64,000 nucleotides of DNA from NCBI GenBank assembly GCA_019916065.1, contig CM034244.1, positions 33,727,433 to 33,791,432 on the forward strand. Direction: 5' to 3'. Both the position numbers and the translations under genes were made by a program. The number at the start of each line of letters is the position of its first letter. Position 1 is the first letter of the stretch. Origin of the DNA: Vitellaria paradoxa. Lineage: Eukaryota; Streptophyta; Magnoliopsida; Ericales; Sapotaceae. Shown here in pieces: positions 33,901 to 41,730 of this stretch. Below the pieces are notes generated by a model. It made no database searches. It was given only the letters and a program-made list of their open reading frames with translations, and was not told where the DNA came from.

Positions 33901-34134
33901 AATGTGAAAGCCATCCATTCATCCAAAGCAGTGGGCGAGCCTCCCTTCTTTCTTGCTTCTTCCGTCTTTTTTGCAATCAAAGATGCCATTATAGCTGCAA
34001 GAGCGGAATCGGGGTTGAACAGTTGGTTTCCTCTTGATAACCCGGCGACGCCTGAACGGATTCGGATGGCTTGTGCTGATGAATTTACCAAACCATTTGT
34101 CAGCTCAGACTTCCGCCCCAAACTTAGTGTGTGA
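2653..34134 (+). CDS. XDH: Xanthine dehydrogenase, C-terminal half (9 exons)
   Basis: Exons: 2653-2967, 9668-9907, 10206-10490, 10599-10820, 13147-13308, 17572-17706, 22279-22515, 30144-30317, 33892-34134. Joined, they give 2013 nt, 670 codons plus TGA, with no stop or frameshift, and every intron is phase 0 with GT-AG ends. The protein reads as the molybdopterin-binding half of plant XDH, the cytosolic/peroxisome-linked enzyme that oxidises hypoxanthine and xanthine to urate in purine catabolism. Visible family residues (bovine numbering from the literature): Glu802 in GGFGGKETR, Arg880 in LERAMFH, Phe914 in [10 protein letters not shown], Phe1009 in TKFGISFT, Glu1261 in AVGEPPFF. The Glu802/Arg880 pair argues for XDH rather than aldehyde oxidase. 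Full plant XDH is about 1360 residues, so the 2Fe-2S and FAD domains must be encoded left of the window. The C-terminus RPKLSV is typical of plant XDH. The introns total about 29.5 kb, much of it mobile elements. Confidence 0.95.
2968..4917. other. Left part of XDH intron: old repeat fragments, no gene
   Basis: Contains two related segments (about 3225-3310 and 3560-3660) sharing CACTCCTTGTCAATTGGTTT, which look like diverged LTR-type repeat sequence, and a LINE remnant (separate entry). Short open frames here overlap each other and match nothing I recognise. Confidence 0.5.
4150..4563 (-). pseudogene. LINE reverse-transcriptase C-terminal (zf-RVT-like) remnant
   Basis: The minus strand reads [19 protein letters not shown], then NLKKRNK, and further on (other frame) NHILIHC. 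This resembles the APxKVAFFxW...TxDNLxKR...DHLxxHC pattern at the C-terminus of plant LINE ORF2 proteins. Frameshifted, with no intact upstream RT. Family identification is from motif memory. Confidence 0.5.
4923..9081 (-). mobile_element. Ty1/copia element A (gag-deleted), antisense to XDH
   Basis: LTRs at 4923-5164 and 8840-9081 (242 bp each) are flanked by the 5-bp target-site duplication CAACC at 4918-4922 and 9082-9086. On the minus strand the 5' LTR starts TGTGGAATTTT and ends TTTTTCCTCA, followed by a PBS-like TGGAATCAAAGC (a TGGTATCAAAGC variant). A polypurine tract TTGAGGGGGAG adjoins the other LTR at 5165-5175. The internal 3.7 kb holds pol remnants only: protease to RNase H spans about 8556-5192, and only about 280 bp lies between the LTR and the start of coding similarity, so most of gag is missing. 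Confidence 0.92.
5192..8556 (-). pseudogene. Copia A pol remnant (PR-IN-RT-RH)
   Basis: Read leftwards: retroviral-type aspartic protease [11 protein letters not shown] near 8375; GAG-pre-integrase [12 protein letters not shown] near 7990; integrase [12 protein letters not shown] near 7740; [16 protein letters not shown] near 7440; [16 protein letters not shown] and [12 protein letters not shown] at 6600-6440; the YVDD box near 6120; RNase [16 protein letters not shown] and VARSSAKA at 5640-5504. Frame changes and stops break it into at least six pieces, so it cannot encode a polyprotein. Confidence 0.9.
9087..9667. other. XDH intron remainder with a long homopolymer junction
   Basis: No gene. 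A run of about 17 C, then 7 G, then CC and about 14 A occurs at 9297-9335. This is an unusual composition and a likely low-confidence assembly point. Confidence 0.6.
9668..9907 (+). CDS. XDH: XDH exon with the GGFGGKETR active-site motif
   Basis: Starts [16 protein letters not shown] and ends [11 protein letters not shown] (80 codons). It carries [11 protein letters not shown], where the Phe-Gly and the Glu (bovine Glu802) contact the Mo cofactor and substrate. Bounded by TAG at 9665-9667 and a GTATTA donor at 9908. Confidence 0.94.
10206..10490 (+). CDS. XDH: XDH exon with the LERAMFH and AFRGFGG motifs
   Basis: Encodes [19 protein letters not shown] through NPEEIK (95 codons). It contains the Arg equivalent to bovine Arg880 (LERAMFH) and the FRGFGGPQG loop with Arg912 and Phe914. 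Acceptor GCAG at 10202-10205; donor GTGAGT at 10491. Confidence 0.95.
10599..10820 (+). CDS. XDH: XDH exon with the TKFGISFT motif
   Basis: Encodes [16 protein letters not shown] through FTTKFMNQ (74 codons). [19 protein letters not shown] includes the substrate-stacking Phe equivalent to bovine Phe1009. The intron before it is only 108 bp. Donor GTAATG at 10821. Confidence 0.95.
10993..11307. mobile_element. Probable solo LTR related to the 17820-19570 element
   Basis: Begins TGATGCGGGAC, ends CCTCATCA, and has the same layout as the LTRs at 17820 and 19181: a GA-rich block, then a TTCAATAA... stretch, then AAGTAGGCTAA, then an AT-rich block. The flanking 5-mers TGAAG and GAAAG match only partly, so the insertion boundaries are uncertain. 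Confidence 0.5.
11308..13146. other. XDH intron, no gene recognised
   Basis: Mostly unique-looking intron sequence. It includes a roughly 62-bp tandem duplication at 11801-11917 (units share TTAATAATTATGTTCCAT and ACTTAGTTTGACTGG). No open frame here resembles a known protein. Confidence 0.5.
13147..13308 (+). CDS. XDH: XDH exon with the MGQGLHTK motif
   Basis: Encodes [19 protein letters not shown] through ISETSTDK (54 codons), with the cofactor-binding EMGQGLHTK segment. Acceptor GTAG at 13143-13146; donor GTAATA at 13309. Confidence 0.95.
14363..16188 (+). pseudogene. Copia B reverse transcriptase/RNase H remnant
   Basis: RT motifs in order: [41 protein letters not shown] and the YVDD box near 14930. 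RNase H follows: [58 protein letters not shown]. In-frame stops interrupt it (for example TAG after NFDWEL near 14656, and TGA in GIEVA* at 15046 and again at 15361), and the region 14981-15610 contains a tandem duplication. Not functional. Confidence 0.92.
14981..15610 (+). repeat. 315-bp in-frame tandem duplication inside copia B
   Basis: Two near-identical copies (14981-15295 and 15296-15610) starting TAGCCAAGGAATTTGAAATA and spanning the RT-RNase H connection. The period of 315 nt is a multiple of three. Both copies carry the same TGA in place of the usual Arg codon after LGIEVA. Confidence 0.9.
16510..16850 (+). mobile_element. Dimeric TRIM-like element, copy 1
   Basis: Two related direct repeats (from 16510 TGATAGAAATTGTCCCA and from 16723 TGTTAGAAGTTGTCTCA, each about 130 bp) flank a short spacer containing TTGACATGATATGGG and GTGGGTTTTCAACTGGG. 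A second copy lies at 30916-31258 in the opposite orientation. Two short LTR-like repeats around a tiny internal segment suggest a TRIM; this classification is inferred. Confidence 0.55.
16851..17571. other. XDH intron, no gene recognised
   Basis: AT-rich intron sequence without recognisable coding or RNA features. Confidence 0.4.
17572..17706 (+). CDS. XDH: XDH exon ([10 protein letters not shown])
   Basis: Encodes [17 protein letters not shown] through HSFSSFAE (45 codons). SPTAAS is the conserved loop around bovine Ala1078/1079 near the Mo centre. It sits between a copia insertion in the intron before and a TRIM-sized LTR element in the intron after. Donor GTATGA at 17707. Confidence 0.95.
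17820..19570 (-). mobile_element. Small non-autonomous LTR retrotransposon (1.75 kb)
   Basis: LTRs at 17820-18201 and 19181-19570 (TGATGTA...TGCATCA on the + strand) are flanked by near-identical 5-mers AAGGT (17815-17819) and AGGGT (19571-19575). The minus strand has PBS TGGTATCAAAGC (complement of 19165-19176), 4 nt inside one LTR. It has a polypurine tract TAAGGGGTGGAGAA just inside the other (about 18202-18216). The 979-bp interior has no gag or pol, only a short acidic reading frame. Size and content fit a TRIM/LARD-type element. Confidence 0.9.
18492..18716 (-). CDS. Short acidic ORF in the non-autonomous LTR element
   Basis: Reads [18 protein letters not shown], then a cluster [16 protein letters not shown] (75 codons with stop). 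No recognised family. It is the only open frame of note in the interior and may be a captured fragment or chance. Position downstream of the PBS would allow expression from the element. Confidence 0.2.
   Translation of the reverse strand: MKREPNDDKIEKLIYEPNPDDFYFSDDEDDDQIMGKPLNEIVATTEIVATAEVISLNKAQIFSDIMRSLLVLSG
20369..20690. repeat. 161-bp tandem duplication
   Basis: Two copies sharing CCGTTGTGGCCAATTTGC and TTTAGTCTATTCCAGTTA, starting near 20369 and 20530; they differ at a handful of positions. Confidence 0.85.
20780..20990 (-). pseudogene. LINE zf-RVT-like remnant
   Basis: The minus strand reads [15 protein letters not shown], then [10 protein letters not shown] and, in another frame, [10 protein letters not shown]. 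This is the APxKVAFF...DHLFxH pattern of plant LINE ORF2 C-termini. Broken by stops. Confidence 0.5.
21917..21959. repeat. (TTA)n(TTG)n microsatellite
   Basis: Compound trinucleotide repeat in the XDH intron. It generates artefactual poly-Asn or poly-Gln reading frames on the minus strand. Confidence 0.9.
22279..22515 (+). CDS. XDH: XDH exon ([13 protein letters not shown])
   Basis: Encodes [18 protein letters not shown] through LNPAIDIGQ (79 codons). Includes [19 protein letters not shown] and the terminal GQ, equivalent to bovine Gln1194 of the cofactor site. Acceptor CATCAG ends at 22278; donor GTTTGT at 22516. Confidence 0.95.
22921..23560 (-). mobile_element. 5'-truncated LINE fragment with poly-A end
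   Basis: The minus strand shows zf-RVT-like coding (ILTIDN..., [19 protein letters not shown] with frameshifts), then a terminal TTTTTAATGAA-like region and an A-rich tail (T-rich at 22921-22960 on +). This is the usual layout of a plant L1 3' end. Frames are broken. Confidence 0.5.
23790..23895 (+). mobile_element. SINE 3'-end fragment (Au-like)
   Basis: TAGCCGACCCCACCTAGTGG followed by AAAAGGCTTGG and a short (TTTGG)n tail resembles the 3' end of plant Au-type SINEs. No tRNA-like head is seen. A similar, more diverged fragment occurs near 30414-30450. Confidence 0.4.
24251..29212 (-). mobile_element. Ty1/copia element C, full length (4.96 kb)
   Basis: LTRs at 24251-24502 and 28961-29212, both 252 bp and differing at about 8 positions by eye. 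The target-site duplication is GTTCT at 24246-24250 and 29213-29217. On the minus strand the LTR starts TGTTGG and ends TTTTTA (TG...TA rather than TG...CA), and the PBS TGGTATCAGAAC follows immediately. A polypurine tract TTGAGGGGGAG lies at 24503-24514. The gag-pol content is complete in order but inactivated. Antisense to XDH. Confidence 0.96.
24510..28858 (-). pseudogene. Copia C gag-pol polyprotein, inactivated
   Basis: From 28858: gag with the CCHC zinc knuckle [14 protein letters not shown], protease [13 protein letters not shown] and pre-integrase [11 protein letters not shown] form one 521-codon frame to 27293. Next come integrase [13 protein letters not shown]...SDNGTEYFN (27140-26643), a linker, [16 protein letters not shown]...[11 protein letters not shown] (26024-25335) and RNase [21 protein letters not shown]...[12 protein letters not shown] to 24510. 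It is interrupted by a frame change near 27.2-27.3 kb, indels near 25.39 and 25.28 kb, and in-frame stops (around 26643, 26106 and 24876). Confidence 0.95.
29218..30143. other. XDH intron, no gene recognised
   Basis: Contains a short (ATTT)n tract at about 29966-29992. The short open frames match nothing known. Confidence 0.5.
30144..30317 (+). CDS. XDH: XDH exon ([11 protein letters not shown])
   Basis: Encodes [19 protein letters not shown] through FKFSVSLLK (58 codons), the conserved dimer/core segment before the final exon. Acceptor CACAG ends at 30143; donor GTAAGC at 30318. The preceding intron is 7.6 kb and carries a full-length copia element. Confidence 0.95.
30916..31258 (-). mobile_element. 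Dimeric TRIM-like element, copy 2 (inverted)
   Basis: The reverse complement matches 16510-16850 along its length: TTAGAAGTT..., CATGAGAAAA.TTATTT, GGTTAAGGCC, a spacer with GGGTTTTCAACTGGGTC, then a second related repeat. Ends ACTTCTAACA at 31258. Confidence 0.55.
31259..32484. other. XDH intron, no gene recognised
   Basis: AT-rich intron with a short (AAT)n tract near 31258-31282 and a TA tract near 31699-31710. No supported gene. Confidence 0.45.
32485..33172. mobile_element. PIF/Harbinger-type MITE (688 bp)
   Basis: Terminal inverted repeat GGGCCCGATTGGATG against CATCCAAGCGGGGCG, flanked by the 3-bp duplication TAA (32482-32484 and 33173-33175). The AT-rich interior has no coding capacity. 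Confidence 0.8.
33215..33597. mobile_element. MITE (about 383 bp) next to the previous one
   Basis: Inverted ends GGGGCCGTTTGGAGCTC and GAGCTCCAAATGGCCCC. The interior has repeated AATCTCTATAAATCC-like motifs. A related 5' end (GCCCATTTGGAGC) occurs at 63255. Target-site duplication not clear. Confidence 0.75.
33892..34134 (+). CDS. XDH: XDH terminal exon with catalytic Glu
   Basis: Encodes [20 protein letters not shown] through DFRPKLSV and TGA (80 codons plus stop). The Glu in AVGEPPFF is the general base equivalent to bovine Glu1261. The acceptor GACAG follows a T-rich tract at 33855-33870. No perfect AATAAA is evident close downstream. Confidence 0.95.
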   Translation, partial: DAANVKAIHSSKAVGEPPFFLASSVFFAIKDAIIAARAESGLNSWFPLDNPATPERIRMACADEFTKPFVSSDFRPKLSV

Positions 34135-34362
34135 TCGATTGATGCAGCATTTTCTGCCTTCTCTGTTGGTACTCAATTTGAATTTACATTGAGAGATTAT
34201 TACTGGCATATTCTTGATTGAATGGCCATGTTGTATGTTATTCTGAAAGTGCAAACCAGGGAATATTTGTTGTAATAACTGTGAAATTGTTTATGCTAAT
34301 ATGGGAAATTGCTAACTTTTAGTTTACTTCTAGTCCACTAGTTAAGCTGTACACAAATATAC

Positions 34363-34394
<32 letters not shown>

Positions 34395-34944
34395 TTATGT
34401 GGTGATTTTGGCATCGTCAAGTCATAGTGGACTTGTAAGGTTTTAGTATAGTCGGTAAAATGTTCTGGGTAAATTGTAGTTCACTTGAGGACTTGTGATT
34501 TTAATTTGTTTCAATGGGTCACAAGTTAACTTGTGTTGGCAAGTCTTCTGTCACCGTCACATGGCCATTATATTTGTTTAGGAGTGACAATGAGTCGAAC
34601 TTTCTTTGAATTGTTTTGAGTTCAGCTAAAGATCGATTCATGATTAAAACGAGCTTGCATCATACTTAATTTGTGATTTGTTTAGAATCGAACTCAACCT
34701 CGAACTTAAAAAATTTTGGCTCGAGAGTTTGATAAAATAATATATATATATATTAATAATATTTTTTGTAATATTTTTTTTATAATATTTTAAATTAAAA
34801 CGATATTGTTTTAGTTTAATCGAACTATTTGCAAGTTGATTTCGAGGGTAAATTCTTCTTTATTTAGTTGAATGTGAGCTTGTATAAAAATTGGAGCTCA
34901 AGCACCCAATATAAATAATTCGAATCGAATTCGAATGTGTTAAA
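34135..34944. other. XDH 3' flank
   Basis: Presumed 3' UTR followed by intergenic DNA, with an (AT)n/(TATG)n microsatellite at about 34361-34396. No gene seen. Confidence 0.6.
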
Positions 34945-35227
34945 GGCCCTGTTTGGTTTACAAACAAATTTCAAAAAACTCTATAAATCTCTGTTAATTT
35001 TATATCACATCAATTTTTTTTCTCTCACTGCACACATTACGAACTCTCAATTTGAGTGTGTTTGGAGTTGTATAAAAGTGTATAAAATAAAATAAAATAA
35101 AATTGTAAAAGTAAATATCTCGTAATTCGTACAGTGAGTGAAAAATTTAAATTTTATTATCTCGTAATTCGTGTTTGTTGAGATTTGTAAGATTTTATTT
35201 TTTTTTTGTTTAACTCCAAACAGAGCT
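34945..35227. mobile_element. MITE-like element (about 283 bp)
   Basis: Ends GGCCCTGTTTGG and CCAAACAGAGC are inverted relative to each other; the interior has TCTCGTAATTCGT repeats. No coding. Target-site duplication unclear. Confidence 0.6.
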
Positions 35228-35910
35228 TTTATCTCATTTTATCTTACTCTAAACTCACCCAAAGTTGACTTTGGCTCGACTTATTTTCACCCTTATATTT
35301 CTTATGAAGGCTTCGGATTAAGAATTTTTCAAGACTTTTTTTTTTATTAAGAAGTATAGAATTTGCATCGTAATAGATTTAAATCCTAGGTATTTAATTG
35401 TTGTCTTGTGCTTTTTTTGAAATTTCACATTTAGGATTTGAGATTTTTCTAACAATTAAGAGTTTACATTTTTTATTATTTACAATATTTTCCTTTAGGA
35501 ATTTTTTTTTTTTTTTTGTCCCTATGTGTTAATTATCCAATTGATATAAATTTCTGAAGCAAAAAGTCAACTTAAGGGTTATTATAACTAGTGAAAATGT
35601 TATACCCTTAATTTTTTATATGAAAAGTTTTTCAGTCAAAGCTTAATGAAACAAAGTGAAATTTATCATTATTATAACTAGAAGATTAGGTCTTGAAATG
35701 AGATTTAATCAAAAGCTCAGTGACGTAAAATTATAACATCCAAAATTCCTTGTAAAATTCGTAAACTACCAGGAAAGAAGAAGAAGAAGAGATTTAATTG
35801 CCAAACAATCATGGGGTTGATTGAAAGCAAAACCCTTCTGCTCATGAAAGTTTGAAGATGTCACTCTTTATGTTTAAGTTTTGGCTCTTTTAGCTGAATT
35901 ATTATTATTA
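35228..35910. other. Intergenic, nothing recognised
   Basis: AT-rich DNA with T homopolymers; no gene or element boundaries I can support. Confidence 0.4.
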
Positions 35911-36376
35911 GGATAAATTAAACCTATCTCGTCTAATATTGAAACAATAGCATTTACATTATTTAATATTTAAAAGTTATACTTATTTTTTTTAATTTGA
36001 AATATTATTAATATTAATATTGTTCCATTAAATTTTAACAAAAAATATCAAACTAACCAAAATTTTAAATTTTTTTTTATTATTTTACTCCCTATCTCAC
36101 ACATTCGTCATTTTTTTTGATAGTTTTATAATTTATTTTTTAGGATTTTTTTAAGAAAATTGACGCAAACGTAAAAGGGTGATGGGTAAAATAGAAAAAA
36201 AAATACTTCAAATTTTGGTTACTTTGTTATTTTTATTTAAATTTTAACGGTTGATTTAAGAGAATGAGATCAATGTTAATAACATTTCAAAACAAAGGAG
36301 TAAGTGCAATTTTTAAATGTTGAGGGGTGTAAGTATAATTATCCAAATGTTGAGAGGAGGTAACTGTAATTCAACC
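35911..36376. mobile_element. MITE with long inverted repeats in an (ATT)n site
   Basis: The first about 160 bp and the reverse complement of the last about 160 bp align loosely (GGATAAATTAAAC / GGTTGAATTACAG, then TTTAAAARTT.YACTTA, then TAACCAAAATTT). Both ends abut TATTATTATTA tracts, so the target duplication is hidden in a microsatellite. Confidence 0.6.
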
Positions 36377-37905
36377 TATTATTATTATTATTATTATTAT
36401 ATTGCAAAAAGATAATCAAGATTTGCTCACGGAATGCATTGCTGGGAGTAGCTCTAACAATAATAAATAAAAATAAAAAATAAAAATTCAGAACCTTCCA
36501 TCTTCATGAAAGAGGACATTGTGGTTGACTTGTTTATTTTGACTTTTGCTTTTAGTTTTTTTTTTTTTTTTAAATGTTTGAACCAGCTCAGCGACTATGT
36601 TCCAGCTCAATACAAGTAATTGAACCATGTTCTTTTTTATTTTTTTAATTCAAATTTATTAAATTAAAAAATATTCTGTTTTCAAGTTGGGTTTGAATAA
36701 GATCTATTCAGATCCGTTGCACCTCGTCATTATTCCTGACGAGCCAACTATTGCTGGGCTTCTTTCCGCTGTCAATTATTATGGACATTAATCAAATACT
36801 GTTTTCGTAAGAAGGAATTAAAAAATTTTCTGTCCCTTAGGACATGTGTGTCTAATTAATAATAAGGGTAAATTGTAGAAATTACTTCTGCAATTTATAG
36901 TGAATCTTATTTTAATCCCTATATTTTAACAGTTAATTTCTTATAGTTACGGTCAAGTTTCATATTACCTCTTCTATTAAAATTACTAACAAAAAAATAT
37001 CACGTGTCGAAAACATATGATAGGCACGTGACATTTTCTTATTAATTTTCTTAAGAGTTGCTAAGAGAAAGACCAAAGTGAAATTTAACCATAACTATAG
37101 GAGTTGAGTGTTATAATTGGAACGGTAAGAATTGGTATGTGGAGGGGCAAGAAAAATAAAAAGTTGGTGTAAAAATAGCATGTGGTAAAATTTGATTGGA
37201 GGAAATTGATAACTTTTTGTAACTTTTGGTAGAATTTAGTCACCCAAATGCTACCTAAAGCAAAATTTACTGTAAATTGTAGGAGTAACTTTTGTAATTT
37301 ATCTTAATAAAAAATTGTTTAATAGTGTTTGTAAAGTAGTATTTTTATAATTAAATTAATTTATTATGAGCATTCATATATTTTTTTAATAAATAAAAAC
37401 ATACAAAATAATTGTCAAAATCATACTTTTTGATTCAAATCTTATGATTTATGCTGATACACCATGTGGTTGGAAAAAAAAAAGTGAATCTAACTTAGAG
37501 TTGATTCAAGCATTAGGTACTTTAAGTAATCGTTTATGGTTCCATCTCAAATTCAAAGAAAAATATATAAATATATATTTAATTACATGACACTTTTGTA
37601 TAATTTTTAACAATTTTTTGTCAAATTATACACAAGCGTCCCAAATATTTAAAAAGTTATTTGACACTCTAAATATCTAGAAAGCTCCAAATTTGAAATT
37701 TTTTGGTCAAAATTTGGAGCTTGGGCTCTTAAGAAAACCTATGGAGATATTGAATTTGGACTTAATCACAACTTTTTAGGGTTTGTACAAGGAAAACGGA
37801 CTAACTGATCCAATCCGACTCGAGGTGATCGCGTGGTTTGGTTCGATTAATATTGAAATCGGCTTGATTTTCGGTTGCCAAAGATGTCCACATGTGCAAA
37901 ATTGA
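36377..37905. other. Intergenic, AT-rich
   Basis: No gene. A short inverted repeat built on CACGTG motifs (about 36999-37032) sits inside a probable repeat (36868-37310) whose two ends share GTAAATTGTAG...AATTTAT as direct repeats. Confidence 0.4.
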
Positions 37906-38029
37906 GGATTTCATTGGCTGATCTTATGACTTTGAATCAATCAACCATCACCATGGTAAGAATAGTCATCAACGAAAACTTTTAACCAAGCAAGGTCAAA
38001 ATATGAGAGCTCTTTCATTTATTAACTAA

Positions 38030-38858
38030 TAATTGCCAGTATTTAAAAGTGCAGAAATATAATTTATTATACAAATAATTAAATTTCGATTTATAAAGTA
38101 AATTTACATAAAAAAACTGTAAAAATAACATATAAAATAAAAATTACTAATTAAAAGAGATTAAAGTATCTATTTAGTGTTCAATAAAAGGTATAAAATT
38201 TTATTATTTATTATAAATATTATCATATTTTTTAAAATATTAATTTAAAAACTTTTATATAAAAAGTATTCAAAAAAATATGGAAAGAGTGAGAGAATAT
38301 GTTTTCATATGAAACAACTGAAAAGATAATCAACGTAGAGAGAAAAAGAAAAATAATCATGCCCATTGAGCAAATCTAATAGTTAAAAATATCTCAAATT
38401 TAAAACTTCAACATTCCCTATTATAGAAATGACATAAAGAGTATAAAAATATATTTATTTAAAATTTAAGTTTTAAACACGTTAAAATTGAAAATTTAAT
38501 TTTAATTTTTAATAAACTTTTAAAGAAAATTAAAATTTAAATATAATTTTTTTTTCAAATAAAAATATTTAGTTGACTTTATTTAATAGGTATTCGTATA
38601 TTGTTTAGTAAGCGTATACAATTTTATTGTTTATTACAAATATTATCACATTTTAAAATATTAATTTAAAAACTTCTATATATAAAAAATATTTAAAAAA
38701 TATATGAGAATGAGTTAAAAATTATGTTTTCATGTGAAATGATCGAAAAGACAACAAAAGTGGAAAGAGAAAAAAGTAATCGAGACCATTGAATAAATCT
38801 AACAGTTAAAAATATATAAATGTCAAATTAATGAAATATATTGTTATATAGATTGTTT
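38030..38858. repeat. AT-rich dispersed repeat, copy 1
   Basis: About 0.8 kb sharing long stretches with 49421-50118 (for example GGTATAAAATTTTATTATTTA). It contains an internal tandem duplication of about 410 bp. It lies at a different place in unit 1 than its relative does in unit 2, so it behaves as an insertion. No coding. Confidence 0.65.
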
Positions 38859-39062
38859 TGGGAAAAGAAAATTTTATAAAAATTCAATTATTTACAATTT
38901 TTTTAATTATAGGTTAAGTATTTTAAACATATTTTTATTCTTTTTTTTTTAATTTTTTTTCCTGATTGGAGAAGCATCACATTGCTATTGTTTTGATGTG
39001 GATGACTAGCTCGTTTAAATGAATAGTAGTACTCTTTTATCAAAATTTATTATCAGAATTAA

Positions 39063-39336
39063 GGGTTCTAGGGGGTTGCATTGAAGAAATCTACTATAGG
39101 GGTTGTATTGAAAAAATGAAGGGTTAAGATTCATTTTCACTTTAATAACACGCGACTTTTTACATTCTGCATTAATTGTATTCTAATCAAATTTTTTTAA
39201 TTTTTATTTTTATTTAAAAAATAATTTTAATTATAATAAATTAGAACCATTCTATTAAAAATAATCAAATTTTAACATTTGATTTTTCACTGCAGTCCTT
39301 GCAGTGGATTTCTTCACTGCAGTCCCCTGAAACCCC
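39063..39336. mobile_element. MITE with about 55-bp inverted repeats
   Basis: Ends GGGTTCTAGGGGGTTGCA and TGCAGTCCCCTGAAACCCC are inverted repeats extending about 55 bp. Flanked by AGAATTAA (39055-39062 and 39337-39344; possibly 9 bp with a G). The sister unit has the single uninterrupted site at 46970-46978. An 8- or 9-bp duplication fits hAT or Mutator. Confidence 0.88.
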
Positions 39337-39560
39337 AGAATTAAGTATTTTTCTATGGACTTATTACTTCTAAAATAACTATTCACTAATATCTGTTATT
39401 TTAAACAAAATTTATTACCGTATTATTTTGATAATAAATTCTAATAATATTTTTTTTTACAATAAGTAATTTTCTTTAAATGATGATTAATGATGGTGTG
39501 ATTAACTTTGGAGAATTAATTGAAGCAATTAATATGATTATATCGTAAAGTTAAAGCACT

Positions 39561-40380
39561 AAGAGGCCATTTGGTGCCACCAGTTCTAGTAAAAAAAAAT
39601 GTAACTTTATATCATGAACTGACACGTGGCACTTTAGTAGTTAGTTGAGCGTTGATAAAATTTTGTAAAAATTAGAAAAAATTAAAAAATTTAGAGAAAG
39701 TTAATAAAAATTAAAAAAAATTAGTAAAAGTTAGGCTTAATTTGGGAAATGCTAGTTTTTTCTTTCTTTCTTTTTTTTTTTTTGGTGTTCAGGAAGAAAA
39801 ACTAACTTTTTAGTAAGTAACTTTTTAACTTTTGTTAATTTGATATTTTTGTCTTTTAGAATTTAAAAGAACTTTAAAATTTAAGAAAATAAAAAAAAAC
39901 TAAAAAATTAAGTAATCAGAAGTTGAGAAACTGATTAACTTTTTAAACACACCCTTAATTTTATATTTGAAGGAAAAAGTTAAAAAAATTTGATAAATGT
40001 TAATTTATTTTTATTTTTGTTTTTGGTTGATGTTGATGCGGCAAAAACCCTTAACAAACTTTTAGTTAAACAAAGGAATGTTAATTCCACACCAACTAAA
40101 GTGTAAAAATTTACCAAAAGTTGCAAGTTGAGCGTTTGGTAAAGTCTCAACTTTTATCACTTTTTTTATTTTGCTACATTAATTTGTTTTATTCAAAATT
40201 TTACCAAACACACAAAAAGTGACTAAAATTTGTTAAAAATTTTACCAAACACTCAAAAGTTGTAAAAAAATTACTAAAAATTGTAATTTACTTCATCAAA
40301 TATACCAAAAATTATAACTAGCAACTTTTGAATAAAAATTACTAAAAAAAATACTAAAATTTACACTACCAAACGCCTCC
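39561..40380. mobile_element. Possible non-autonomous TIR element (about 0.8 kb)
   Basis: Starts AGAGGCCATTTGGTG and ends CAAACGCCTCCT, roughly inverted. Interior rich in AAAAAGTT/AACTTTT motifs, no coding. Present only in unit 1. Confidence 0.5.
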
Positions 40381-40875
40381 TAAAACAAAAAAAAACAAAA
40401 ACAAATCACATATGCATTAATTGAAAATTTTTTCCTTGGAAACGGTGAAAGCTTGTCAACTTTAAGTAATGAGAGATGGCAAACTAATGCAAACTGAGAA
40501 TATATGTTTGGACGGCAATGGGCAAAATTTCCTTTCGGTTAATTACGTAAATTTCTTATATTTATTAATTAATTAGCTAGGACTTCAATATTTGCACTTG
40601 TACTATACAAATCACAACGTGGACTAATGAGAATAATATGGCAACATGGCTTTGAATCTTCCTCACCTAATCACATGGTTTTCTTCCCTCACAAATGACT
40701 AAACAAAAATGGGACTGCCGACGAATTAGGTAGTTTGAGGTCGGTTCACAAAAGATTCATTCAAGATCAGTTTATTATAAAATTAAGTCAAACTCTAAAT
40801 ACAATTTATAATTTGATATCTATTTAAATTTTGATAAAAAGAGGACAATAATACTCAAAAATTTATTATACTTTT

Positions 40876-41130
40876 GTGGGTCGAGAAGAAGCCCACAGCC
40901 GCTATCCGAAGGTGCGCACTGGGTGAAATCCGTCCCGTGGACCAAGTCGGCAATAGCCCACGAGGTGGTAAACCAGCCTAGGCAAGTCCTGGCTGACCGG
41001 CTCGATCGAGGGAAGTTGTTAGAAACCCGCCCAAACAGTAACCCACCCCCCCAAGGAGAGTCGAACCTGGGACCGCACGCGGCCCAGACTCTTAGGCATC
41101 TCCAAACTTCCGCTCAACCACCCCCAAGTG
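40876..41130 (-). mobile_element. tRNA-derived SINE, family A copy 1
   Basis: GC-rich island about 255 bp long, closely related to 41731-41989 and 63384-63644. The minus strand has the tRNA-like head GGGGGTGGTTGAGCGGAAG with box A, and box B GGTTCGACTC. Sister unit 2 lacks it (site near 47715-47740). Confidence 0.85.
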
Positions 41131-41306
41131 GATAGAAGTGATCCATGCGTGGATAGAAGAGTACCGTGATTACATCTTATATCCTTATAATAGTTGAGCT
41201 TTAGAATTGAGAATACAACCTATTAAAGCTATACACAATCCAATTAGAACCAATAGATTAGTCCCCATAAGTCCCAAAGTCGTTAAAATATTTGTAAAAT
41301 AATTAA

Positions 41307-41667
41307 GGTTGCGTTTGTTGTAGTAAAAAATAAGATAAATTGAAATAAATGTAATTTGGGGTTAATTTTGATACTTTTTTTTTTCTGAATAGCAGCAAAC
41401 CGTGGAAACGATTTTTCAAATCCGTTCCCACAGATTCAAAAAATTCACATAAAATAGCGACAATGGTACTCGTTTGAAAGCTTTCGATACGAAGAATATG
41501 ATTGGTAAAAAAATTTACGCATTCGGTAAATCTCCTTCCAGATTTTTTGTTTTTGTAGCGAAATATTAAAATTTTTTGAAATTAGTAATAGTGGGAATTT
41601 GAGTGATATAGAGATTGTTGGAGATTTATAGTGATTTATTTTGTTTATTGGAGGTCCAAACACAACC
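41307..41667. mobile_element. PIF/Harbinger-type MITE (361 bp)
   Basis: Inverted ends GGTTGCGTTTG and CAAACACAACC, 3-bp target duplication TAA at 41304-41306 and 41668-41670. No coding. Confidence 0.75.
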
Positions 41668-41730
41668 TAAATTATTCAAATTTAGTTCGACTAAAGTTCC
41701 ATTTGATAGCTTAATAAGTAAATTCAGAGC

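Noticed and set aside
40923..41135. Open frame in GC-rich segment (also 63236-63436)
   Set aside because: Falls inside SINE family A, which is non-coding.
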